Shown here piece by piece: positions 24,955 to 32,908 of a stretch of DNA of 64,000 bases (positions within the stretch are counted from its first letter, which is position 1; each line of letters starts with the position of its first letter). This DNA is from Streptomyces fuscichromogenes. GTDB lineage: Bacteria > Actinomycetota > Actinomycetes > Streptomycetales > Streptomycetaceae. The DNA is taken from contig NZ_BMML01000002.1 of the NCBI RefSeq assembly GCF_014645815.1, positions 573,924 through 637,923 on the forward strand, read 5' to 3'. Made by a program: the position numbers and the translations under genes. Under the pieces are notes generated by a model. That model was given only the letters and a program-made list of their open reading frames with translations. It was not told the DNA's origin and made no database searches.

Positions 24955-25476
24955 TCAGATCACATCGCCTCTCGCCCGGCGATGCAGGAGCCAGGTACCG
25001 CCCGCGGCGGCGACGGCCAGAGCCGCCACGCCCGCCGCGGTCTGCGCGGGGTCGGAGCCGAAGGCACCACCGACCCCCGTCTTCACACTGCCGTGGGGCT
25101 GAAGCTGTCCCGCGGCCGGCGCCAGTGCCACCACCAGGTCCCCGGTCACCTGCCGGTTCCCCTCGGCGCACTTCGCGACGATCTCGTACGTCCCCGGTTG
25201 CGCGCTCGACGGCACCTGGAACTGGCCGATCGCCTCGCCCTCGTGCGTACTGGGCGCAAGGGTGAACGGGCCGGCGCCGACGGAACTGGCGTCCCCGACC
25301 GCCGTTCCCTTCGCGCCGCACACCGCCGTGTTCACGGTGACCTGAGCCCCGGCCGCCGCGCTCGACGGGTACACGTCGAGGCTGCCGGTGGCGCCGCCGT
25401 ACGCCGGCGCGACGGCGAGTCCGGCCGCGGCCACGACCAGCGCGGTCCCGGTCAGCAGTCGGGCGGTGCGTCGCAT
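24955..25476 (-). CDS. Secreted, C-terminally membrane-anchored protein
   Basis: 173 residues from ATG 25476, with GAGGGAG before it; the open frame reaches 25584 but MRRTARLLTGTALVVAAAGL is a clear signal peptide ending near AYG. The mature part is an Ig-like beta domain with two Cys residues (VCGAKG and AKCAEG) that could form a disulfide. Near the C-terminus comes AAGVAALAVAAAGGTWLL followed by HRRARG. This resembles a sortase-substrate tail with hydrophobic segment and basic end, but no LPXTG-like motif is visible before it. It lies 168 bases upstream of the class F sortase on the same strand and may be its substrate or a simple membrane-anchored protein. Confidence 0.85.
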   Translation of the reverse strand: MRRTARLLTGTALVVAAAGLAVAPAYGGATGSLDVYPSSAAAGAQVTVNTAVCGAKGTAVGDASSVGAGPFTLAPSTHEGEAIGQFQVPSSAQPGTYEIVAKCAEGNRQVTGDLVVALAPAAGQLQPHGSVKTGVGGAFGSDPAQTAAGVAALAVAAAGGTWLLHRRARGDVI

Positions 25477-25693
25477 GGTGCTCCCTCGTCGAGGTCGTCC
25501 ACTCCCTTGCTCTACCGAGGTAAAAGCCAACCGCCCGGCCCCGCTCTCTGAGGCACCGTCAGTTTTGGGATGAACGGGTGTCACGGCGGGGGACCCCGAA
25601 CCCCGTTGAGGGGGAGTTCGGGCAGGTCAAGGGGGTCGCACAGGCACCGGTATGAAGAACACACGAACGGCGGCTGCCGGGGGGAGTGAACGG

Positions 25694-26029
25694 GTGACCC
25701 CCGTCCGCGGCGGCCCCTGCGACCCGCGCCGGCCGCACCGCCGGGCCGTCCCGGAGCACGACGGGCTCGCGCCGTTCGTCCTCGGTGGCCCGATGCCGGA
25801 GGAGACCGGGGCCGAACGGGTTCGGCGGCTCCGGGCGGCTCCCCCGGATGTCACCCCGGCGGCCGTCACGCCTCTCCGTCGGGGGCGTCTCCCACGGGCG
25901 GGTCGGACGGCGGGTAGGGGTCCGCCAGAAGAGGTCTGGGGACGTGCGGGCCCGGCGGGAGCCGGACCTCCGCGTTCTTCAGGAACTGCTGGGTCGTGTA
26001 GGCGACCACCTGGGGCAGCACCCTGGTGA
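25694..26029 (+). CDS. Doubtful small ORF overlapping the end of the TIR-domain gene
   Basis: 111 residues from GTG 25694, preceded by GGGGGGAG at good spacing; ATG 25652 is an in-frame alternative. The first 57 codons (25694-25865) have strongly GC-rich third positions and read like a protein (for example EHDGLAPFVLGGPMPEETGA). The rest overlaps the opposite-strand gene by 164 bases and looks like shadow sequence. It may be a real small gene with a different end, a degraded gene, or chance. No family is recognised. Confidence 0.25.
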   Translation: MTPVRGGPCDPRRPHRRAVPEHDGLAPFVLGGPMPEETGAERVRRLRAAPPDVTPAAVTPLRRGRLPRAGRTAGRGPPEEVWGRAGPAGAGPPRSSGTAGSCRRPPGAAPW

Positions 26030-28760
26030 AGGACTTGAGTGTGGGGACGCCGTTGACGGCGATCCGGGCGTCGCTGCGCCGGGTCCGCTGCAGGATCGTC
26101 GGCATCACCCGTTCCAGTTCCCCGGCGAGCCGGCGCCCTTGCTGTCCGTGGTTCTGCAGGTCCGTCCGGGAGCGCGGCACGATCGCGCTCACCCACGGGC
26201 GGGCGTACGCGTCGAACGTCTTCAGCCTGGCGCGGCGTTCCTCGTCGGTCAGCGCCCACTCGTCAAGGAGCAGGATGGTCGGCCTGGAGGGTTCATGGGG
26301 GTCTCTCGAACCTCCGGTCAGTTCCTCGTCGTCGAAGTTGGAGACGGTCACCCGGTAGTCCAGGGAGCGGATCAGCTCCTCGGCGAGGACGGGCAACGGC
26401 CTTGCGGACTCCGCGCGGTACGGGTTCCAGTCCAGCGCGTCGTCCCCGTACGGCCCGGTGTCGCGGTGGCCGGGCACGGAGTCCCGGGTGGGAGCGAGAA
26501 CGGTCAGCCGGATGTGCCGGGGTCCGGTGCCGCGCGGTTTGAAGGCGCTCGGGGTGCTCTCGTAGTCCCGGGCGAGTCCGGGCGGCAGCCGGGACTCGCC
26601 GGCCGCCTGCACGATGCGCTCGGCGAGGCCGAACACGGTCTCGTCGTACTCGTCGCGCAGCCGGCTGAGCTTGATCAGCCCGTAGATCCCGCTGTTGAGG
26701 TAGCTCCTGCCGAGCGCGAGGTTCTCGATGTGGATGTGCCGTACGGAGTCGGGTAGTTCGCTCATGTCGACGGGCGCCCACAGGGCGGGCACGATGGGCG
26801 AGGCGGTGGCCGTCCCGGTGGTCCGGGCGTTCAGCATCCGTTCGTGGAAGGCGTACCACTCGCGGCCGCACGTCTCGCTGGAGAAGTAGCGCGGCGAGAA
26901 CAGCGGAACGAACACCCGGCAGGTCGCGAGGTTCTCGCTCAGCTTCTCGGGCCAGCCCTCCCCGGACCGCATCTCCCGGTCCATGAACCCGGCCGGTGAC
27001 CCCGCGGGCAGGTCGGTGAGCGCCATGATGTGGTCGCACAGGTCGTTGAACAGGACCCGCACCCAGTGGTCGGGGTCGCCACTGTCCGGACCCCACTGCG
27101 GGGTGTGGGCATAGGAGAGGTAGAAGTAGGGCGGTCTGTGGGACTGCGAAGGGCCCCGTGTCGTCGCGGCCGAGCGCTGCGCCGGTGCGGCCGGCAGGGC
27201 CGGAGTCGGCTCCGCCCGCTCCTCCCGGGTTTCCGGTTCCTCCCGCGTGACCAGCCCGAGCAGCTCAAGAGTCTGCCGTGACGCCTGGGCGAACGCCTGG
27301 ATCTCCGCCTGGATCCCGGCGGTCGCCGTCCGGTCGTGCGCCATGGACGGGATCTGCCGGCTCCTGCTCTCCAGCGCCGCGACATGGCGGTTGAGCGCCT
27401 CGTTGATCCGCCACATCTCGTGCTGTGCGAGGTGCTGCTGCAGTTGGCGGCGTACCGGCTCGGACAGGCTCAGCTCGGTCGTTCCGTCGTCGCCCGTGCC
27501 CAGCGCGAACAGGCCGCTGACCAGGACCTCGGCGATGTCCGCCGTGGATGCCTCGGGCACCAGCTCCTGCCGGACGAGATGCAGCAGGCGGATGCTCAGC
27601 CTGCTGAACGTGGAGCACAGGACGGCGAGCCGCACCGCCGGTGCGGAGGCGGTCCGCACGAAGTCGTCGGCGGTCACCGGCCGGGCCCCGCGCCCGACGG
27701 CGCTCGCGGGCCGTCCCCAGGAAGGCACGAGTACCGCTCCGCATCCCTCGGGGGCCCGGCGCATCACCGTGCGGGACCAGCGGTCGAGCGCGTGCGGGGA
27801 CAGCGACAGGACGGGGACGGGCTGCCATCCGCCGTCCGGCGCCGCCTCCCCCTCGGGCAGCAGGGGCGGCAGGTCGAAGGAGAGACGGGCGTTGACCGCG
27901 CCCGGCGTCGCCGAGAAGACGCGCACCGCCGGCAGGTCGAGACCCGTTCTGCGCCACAGCTTCACCGGCAGCGGATTGAGCAGCGCGACCGGCGTCGAGG
28001 AGGCCCACTCACGCAGCAGCCGCCATACGGCGGCGTCCCGCCAGCCGGCGGCCGCGCAGTCGGAGACCACGATGACCAGCCGCCGGCCGTCGGCGGAGCG
28101 GAGCCGGCCGTGGCCCATGGACTCGGCCTGCCGGTCCCTGAGTTCGGGCCCGCCGTCGGTCAGGAGCAGGTCGCAGATCTGGAGCGTGCGAAAGGCCCCG
28201 AGGCGGTCCAGCACGGCGGCGAAGTCGGTGACGGTCTCCTGCCACACCCGCATCGCGGGCGACCGGTCCACCACCACGGTCAGGTCGAACCACCGTTCCG
28301 GCGCGGGGCCGAAGACCGGCAGCAACTCTCCGCTGCGGGCGTAACCGTCCACGGTGGCGTCGATGTCCAGAGCCGACCGGCGGCCGTGCGGCCAGCGCCG
28401 CTTCCACGGTCGCACGGCGCGCCCCGTCTCCAGTGCCAGGGGCAGGGCCGCCGCCGGTGGCACGGCCACCGCGTCACCGGGAATCCGGACCGGGGTCCCG
28501 GTCAGCCGCTCATGGAGGTCGGCCGCCGGAGCGCCGGGCTGCGGACCGGTATCCGGCGCGGCGGCCTCCGGCGCGGGTGACGCGTCCTCGGGCAGGTCCG
28601 ACGCGGATCGCCCGGACCAGTCGCCGGTGTTCCCGTCGATCCGTGCGGCCAGCCAGAGCGCGTCGGCCAGATCCGTGGTGCCCCAGTCCGGCGCGACCGC
28701 GGTCAGAGTGGTGAGAAGCCGTGCCAGCGGGTCGTCCCCGGGCATGGCGTGATCAGGCAC
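25866..28760 (-). CDS. SAV_2336-type/vWA-like plus TIR-FxsC-like protein
   Basis: 964 residues from GTG 28760, which overlaps the moxR-like stop as GTGCCTGA; ATG 28745 is an alternative. Residues 1-130 are a short helical part and a disordered linker. Residues about 155-260 look like a degenerate von Willebrand A fold: FDLTVVVDRSPAMRVW, with DRSPA (165-169) where DxSxS is expected, and LVIVVSDCAAAGW as the later strand. Residues about 320-500 are helical and unassigned. Residues 545-700 form a TIR-like domain: YFYLSYAH, GFMDREMRSGEGWPEKL, CRVFVPLFSPRYF and ETCGREWYAFHERM, with Glu634 at the catalytic position of TIR NADases. The C-terminus (about 745-920) resembles FxsC. It is the last gene of a four-gene operon and a candidate effector. 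Confidence 0.88.
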   Translation of the reverse strand: MPDHAMPGDDPLARLLTTLTAVAPDWGTTDLADALWLAARIDGNTGDWSGRSASDLPEDASPAPEAAAPDTGPQPGAPAADLHERLTGTPVRIPGDAVAVPPAAALPLALETGRAVRPWKRRWPHGRRSALDIDATVDGYARSGELLPVFGPAPERWFDLTVVVDRSPAMRVWQETVTDFAAVLDRLGAFRTLQICDLLLTDGGPELRDRQAESMGHGRLRSADGRRLVIVVSDCAAAGWRDAAVWRLLREWASSTPVALLNPLPVKLWRRTGLDLPAVRVFSATPGAVNARLSFDLPPLLPEGEAAPDGGWQPVPVLSLSPHALDRWSRTVMRRAPEGCGAVLVPSWGRPASAVGRGARPVTADDFVRTASAPAVRLAVLCSTFSRLSIRLLHLVRQELVPEASTADIAEVLVSGLFALGTGDDGTTELSLSEPVRRQLQQHLAQHEMWRINEALNRHVAALESRSRQIPSMAHDRTATAGIQAEIQAFAQASRQTLELLGLVTREEPETREERAEPTPALPAAPAQRSAATTRGPSQSHRPPYFYLSYAHTPQWGPDSGDPDHWVRVLFNDLCDHIMALTDLPAGSPAGFMDREMRSGEGWPEKLSENLATCRVFVPLFSPRYFSSETCGREWYAFHERMLNARTTGTATASPIVPALWAPVDMSELPDSVRHIHIENLALGRSYLNSGIYGLIKLSRLRDEYDETVFGLAERIVQAAGESRLPPGLARDYESTPSAFKPRGTGPRHIRLTVLAPTRDSVPGHRDTGPYGDDALDWNPYRAESARPLPVLAEELIRSLDYRVTVSNFDDEELTGGSRDPHEPSRPTILLLDEWALTDEERRARLKTFDAYARPWVSAIVPRSRTDLQNHGQQGRRLAGELERVMPTILQRTRRSDARIAVNGVPTLKSFTRVLPQVVAYTTQQFLKNAEVRLPPGPHVPRPLLADPYPPSDPPVGDAPDGEA

Positions 28761-29685
28761 GGGACAGCTCTCGCAGGACGAGGGCCAGCACCGCGTCCCC
28801 GTCCTCACCGGCCAGTCCGGACGGTCCGGTCAGCAGGTGAATCGCGTTCAGGAGCTGGTCGACGGCGAGGCTCTCGCCCGCCGCGACCCGTTGGACGAAC
28901 GACGTGATCAGTTCGTCCACCGTGTCGGCCCGGTCCCCGTCGACGCTGGTTCGCAGGTGTGCCTCGACCACCTTGCGCAGCGCCTCGACAGTCGGCTTCG
29001 GCATGGTGAACCGAATGCAGCGCCTCAGGAAGGCCGCCGGGAAGTCCCGTTCGCCGTTGCTCGTCATCACGATGAACGGGAACTGCCGGCACTGGACCCG
29101 CCCGCGGTGAACGGACGTGATGTCGGCACTGCGCCACTGGCGTACCTCGACGGTGTCGCTGGTCTCCGTGTACCGGGCCAGTTCAGGGATCTCGAAGTCG
29201 CCGCGTTCCAGCACGTCGAGCAGGTCGCTCGGCAGGTCCAGGTCGCTCTTGTCGATCTCGTCGACCAGGAGTGCGCGCGGGCGTTCCACCGCGACGAGCG
29301 CCGTGCCCAGCGGCCCCAGCTCCAGGAAGGGCCCGATGTCGTCGTGGCCGCCGAGCCGCTGGGCGTGGATCCGGCCGAGGGCGTCGTACCGGTAGAGGGA
29401 CTCGCCCAGGGTGCTGCGGGAGGTGATGTGCCAGCGCAGCACCTCGCCGAGTTTCAGTTCCGCGGCGACCTGTTCGATCACCGTGGACTTTCCGGACCCT
29501 GCCGCGCCGGTCAGCAGGAGCGGCCGGCGCAGGGCCAGTGCGGCGTTGACGGCACTGACCAGGCCGGGGGGCGGCTGGAACTCCTTGTGCAGGGCCTGCC
29601 GGGGAAAGCTCCGCCACGGCGGCGGATCCCCGAGCTCCACGTCCCGCGGGATACCGTTCCCGACATAGAAGGGCTGCCAGGTCAT
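28753..29685 (-). CDS. MoxR-type AAA+ ATPase
   Basis: 310 residues from ATG 29685, overlapping the upstream stop as ATGA, with GGGGGAG upstream. The AAA+ core shows Walker A GAAGSGKST (60-68), Walker B ALLVDEIDKSD (about 138-148), and sensor 1 in FIVMTSNGERDFP followed by the Arg finger-like FLRRCIRF. The insertion and small helical lid match MoxR-family remodelling ATPases, which normally act on vWA-domain partners. Its neighbours here are a caspase/VMAP-C protein and a vWA-like/TIR protein, so it is probably the nucleotide-dependent switch of the system. Confidence 0.94.
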   Translation of the reverse strand: MTWQPFYVGNGIPRDVELGDPPPWRSFPRQALHKEFQPPPGLVSAVNAALALRRPLLLTGAAGSGKSTVIEQVAAELKLGEVLRWHITSRSTLGESLYRYDALGRIHAQRLGGHDDIGPFLELGPLGTALVAVERPRALLVDEIDKSDLDLPSDLLDVLERGDFEIPELARYTETSDTVEVRQWRSADITSVHRGRVQCRQFPFIVMTSNGERDFPAAFLRRCIRFTMPKPTVEALRKVVEAHLRTSVDGDRADTVDELITSFVQRVAAGESLAVDQLLNAIHLLTGPSGLAGEDGDAVLALVLRELSRA

Positions 29686-31760
29686 GAGGCGTTCTCCCCC
29701 GTCACGGTGTACCGGCCGAACCAGTCGCAGAAGTCGAGCCATTCCGGGTCGTGCCAGATCGTGCGCCACAGCGCCAGTTGCTCCCGGCCGTCGGGCTGTC
29801 CCGGCACGCTCCGGCGCCAGCTGCACCGGTACGCCTCGCAGAACTCCGCCGGCAGCAGGTGCCAGAACTTGTCGAGGCTGGCCTGGAACCCTTCCCGCGT
29901 GCAGTCCTCGACGCCGGGCCACAGCACGATCGGGGCGTACGCCAGGAGGGTCTCCATGAGTTTCTCGAAGCGCGGCGGCCGGTGCGCCAGCGCGACGGCC
30001 CGGTCGAACTCGCCCCGCTCCAACCGTGCCTTCAACTCGTCGGCGCGGGCCATGTCCTGCTCACCGAGCCAGTCGACCGGGGCCCGGCCCGCTCCCCACG
30101 CGGTGATCTGCTCAAGCTTCTCCCGGGCGCTCTCGTTGATCCACCACAGGTGCTCGGGCGGGCAGAGCCGTTCGCTCCAGCGCAGCAGGACGTCGTACCG
30201 GCGGCCCAGCAACTCGCCGAAGGAGGTCAGCTCGGGCCGCCAGCGCAGCAGCAGCGCGGCCGAGGCGGCCACGTCCACGGAGTACGGCCGTACCCCGATC
30301 CGTCGCGCCTGCGCGGACGCCCACCGCACCGCACGCTCCAGTTCGCGTTCGACGCCCTGCTGGGTGGGCGGACAGTCGAACCTGTCCTCGTGGGCGAACA
30401 CCTCGCCCCGGTCCAGCAGCCATGCCTCCAGGGTCTCGGGCCACTGGTCGGCCACCGCGGCGTGCAGACTGACGACGAGCCGCAGCCGGGCCTTGGTGCC
30501 GCGCTGCGCCACCGCGCCGAAGGCCTCGGCGAGTTCGATCCGTACGCCGATCGCGGCCGCCCAGGCGAGGAGCGCCGGATGCCGGGCCGTGAGTCCGTCG
30601 TCGACGGCCAGCGCGGCCACGAAGTGGGCGAGCCTGGCGTTCCTCGTCCCGGTGTCACCCGGCGTGTGCAGCCGCAGGTACTCCACGGCGTCCGTGAGCA
30701 GTGCGGTGCCCGTGCTCTCCGGCAGGGGTGCCGCAGGCCGTCCCGCGGCCAGCCACAGGGCTCGGCGGAGGCGTTCCGAGGTGAGGGGGTGCTCTCCCGG
30801 CCACGCGGAGAGGAACTCGACGGTGCGGACGCTGTCCAGGGCGCTGTGCACGACACGCAACGCCCAGGCCAGCGCCGCGGGGTCGGCGTGCTCCCGGGCC
30901 TGCAGACCGGTGTGCAGCCGACGCAGCGCGTCGGCACCGGACACCGGTTCCGGAAACACCGAGGTTCCGCCCAACGGCGCCAGCGCGGACCGCAGTTCGG
31001 CGGTCGCCCGGGGACCGAGCGCGGACCCGTCCGGCCGGTGGCTGGCGTTGCGGGCGAGCCACAGGGGCTGGCCGAACCTGCTCCCTTCGTAGCTCACGTG
31101 CCGCGCGTCCTGCCCCGGAACGGCGTCCCGTACCGCGCGGAGCACCTTCGTGGGAGGCAGCAGTTCACCGGCGCCGGCGATGCCTTCGGTCAGTACGCGC
31201 GAGATGCCCCGGGAGAAGGCGAGTCCGTGTGCCGTCTGCGCGGCACCGACCGCCGACAGCATGGCGAAGTCGGCCGCCCCTCTGCGCACACCCCCGTCGA
31301 ACGCCTTGAGGTCGGGCACTCCGCCGCCCGCGTGGCAGGTGTCGACGAGCAGGATCACCCCGGGCAGTCCGGGTGTCTCCAGGGCGCGCGTGAGGATCTC
31401 CCCGACGTTCACCGCGGATCCGGTGACGTCCCGGTGCGAGTCGCCCGCCATCAGGAAGAGGGTGGGATTCCGGCCCGAGACGATGCCGTGCCCGACCAGG
31501 GCGACCACGAGGACGGCCTGCTCGGCTCCTGCCGCCAGGGCCGCCTCACGGAGCACCCTCTCGATGAGGGCCTGGCCGACCGAGGTGCCGTGCAGCAGTG
31601 CGGAACCGGAGACGGGGCTCGGCCCGCACGCGCCGGTCCACTGATCGGTGAGCGTCCGGTACAGGTCCTGTGCCACGGCGTCGAGTCCGGCGAGCACCTC
31701 CAGTTCGGCACACTGCGGCGCGATGACGAGCGCGTGTCTGCGGGGGGCCGGCCCGGTCAT
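29682..31760 (-). CDS. Caspase-like peptidase fused to a VMAP-C-like domain
   Basis: 692 residues from ATG 31760, overlapping the upstream stop as ATGA. The N-terminal caspase/C14 domain (about 1-240) has its dyad: His91 in VLVVALVGHGIVSG and Cys142 in GVILLVDTCHAGGGVPD, with an acidic residue next to the cysteine. Residues about 255-440 are helical and unassigned. The C-terminal about 250 residues (from RLRLVVSLHAAVADQWPETL) include LLRWSERLCPPEHLWWINES, PIVLWPGVEDCTREGF and LWRTIWHDPEWLDFCDWF, which resembles the C-terminal domain of vWA-MoxR-associated proteins. It is probably a protease activated through the MoxR partner. The substrate is unknown. Confidence 0.88.
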   Translation of the reverse strand: MTGPAPRRHALVIAPQCAELEVLAGLDAVAQDLYRTLTDQWTGACGPSPVSGSALLHGTSVGQALIERVLREAALAAGAEQAVLVVALVGHGIVSGRNPTLFLMAGDSHRDVTGSAVNVGEILTRALETPGLPGVILLVDTCHAGGGVPDLKAFDGGVRRGAADFAMLSAVGAAQTAHGLAFSRGISRVLTEGIAGAGELLPPTKVLRAVRDAVPGQDARHVSYEGSRFGQPLWLARNASHRPDGSALGPRATAELRSALAPLGGTSVFPEPVSGADALRRLHTGLQAREHADPAALAWALRVVHSALDSVRTVEFLSAWPGEHPLTSERLRRALWLAAGRPAAPLPESTGTALLTDAVEYLRLHTPGDTGTRNARLAHFVAALAVDDGLTARHPALLAWAAAIGVRIELAEAFGAVAQRGTKARLRLVVSLHAAVADQWPETLEAWLLDRGEVFAHEDRFDCPPTQQGVERELERAVRWASAQARRIGVRPYSVDVAASAALLLRWRPELTSFGELLGRRYDVLLRWSERLCPPEHLWWINESAREKLEQITAWGAGRAPVDWLGEQDMARADELKARLERGEFDRAVALAHRPPRFEKLMETLLAYAPIVLWPGVEDCTREGFQASLDKFWHLLPAEFCEAYRCSWRRSVPGQPDGREQLALWRTIWHDPEWLDFCDWFGRYTVTGENAS

Positions 31761-32734
31761 GGCGTCGTGGCTCTCTCGATCGCCTCGATCACGGGGCCTG
31801 CCACTCCTGGCTGGGCCAGGTACTTGACGGCCGGGTGCACCCAGACACCGTCCGAGTCGACGCGCGCGCTGCGGGGCAGGACACCCCGGCGGTTCGGGAG
31901 AAGGGACTTCTCGAGTTGCGGCCGGACGGCTATGAGGTCGTCCCTGTCCCAGAAGTTGAGCCATCTGCCGACCGGTTCGGGAACCCGCAGGGGCTGCGGC
32001 CGGATCCGCCGGCCGACGGCGGCACGCATCCCGATGGGCGAGCCCAGGGTGACGAACAGCGGGACTTCCCCGTCGTGCGTGTGGAGGGCCTCCAACGCGA
32101 CCACGGTTCCCAGCGAATGGGCCAGCACGATGGTGGGAACACGGGAGTCCAGTTCCTGGTGGAGACAGCGGCGGACCCGGGTGTCGAGGGTCGATCCCCC
32201 GTCGTCCCGCTCCGCGCGCCGCAGATACCGGATCACCTGACGCAGCTGACCCACCATCAGCCCGGCGCTGGCCCACGTGCCCACAGTGCGCAGCCCGGGT
32301 GCCGACAGGAGCGTGTTCGCGCAGTCGAGAACCTGCCGGACGACCGCACCGGCACCCTGTGCACCGCCTTCGGGGGCGAGCTGTGCCAGGGCGTGCCGCA
32401 GCGGTCCGGTCTCCTGCTCGTCGGCGGACCCGGCCAGCCATGCGGCCACCGCCTCCTGGAAGAGCTCACGGACGAGCTCGGCCTCGGTCGCGTCGGCGTT
32501 CTCCGGATCGTCCGGGTCGCCCGGCTCCCCGCCCTGCTCCTGGGGGCGGCCGAACAGGTGGCCGTAGTAGACGAACCGGGCATCGGCCGCCCAGCCCTGC
32601 GTCAGGTCCAGGAATCGCCGCGCGTGTCCCGCCCGACGGCCTCCGTCGGCCAGCGCCCGCAGCCAGGTGTCGAGTTCGGCGGCCGGACTCCGCGGGCCGC
32701 CCACGCCGTGGACGAAGAGCAAACGCGGCTTCAT
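31757..32734 (-). CDS. Alpha/beta hydrolase, first gene of the MoxR/caspase operon
   Basis: 325 residues from ATG 32734, with AAGGGGGAG immediately upstream. The oxyanion-hole motif LLFVHGVGG lies at the N-terminus. The nucleophile elbow IVLAHSLGTVVALEAL gives Ser207. FWDRDDLIAV offers the acid (Asp263-266), and VWVHPAVKYL offers His300. A helical cap region of about 140 residues separates strand 1 from the elbow. The organisation resembles lipase/PGAP1-like serine hydrolases without a signal peptide, so it acts in the cytoplasm. Its stop overlaps the caspase start (ATGA). In related conflict loci such enzymes are thought to be membrane-attacking effectors; that role is inferred here. Confidence 0.9.
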   Translation of the reverse strand: MKPRLLFVHGVGGPRSPAAELDTWLRALADGGRRAGHARRFLDLTQGWAADARFVYYGHLFGRPQEQGGEPGDPDDPENADATEAELVRELFQEAVAAWLAGSADEQETGPLRHALAQLAPEGGAQGAGAVVRQVLDCANTLLSAPGLRTVGTWASAGLMVGQLRQVIRYLRRAERDDGGSTLDTRVRRCLHQELDSRVPTIVLAHSLGTVVALEALHTHDGEVPLFVTLGSPIGMRAAVGRRIRPQPLRVPEPVGRWLNFWDRDDLIAVRPQLEKSLLPNRRGVLPRSARVDSDGVWVHPAVKYLAQPGVAGPVIEAIERATTP

Positions 32735-32908
32735 GCTCCCCCTTGAGCCCCAGCCGAACCGTCAGCAGGACATGAGGGTAGCAATCAGGACACCCGCACG
32801 TCCCTGGTCCGGCAAGAACCCGGGCGCGACGACCGGGGCCGCGAGCACGCGGCAGCCCTCCGCCGGCCCGGCCGTCGGCCGGAGCCGCCCCGCGGTCGGT
32901 CCGCCGCC

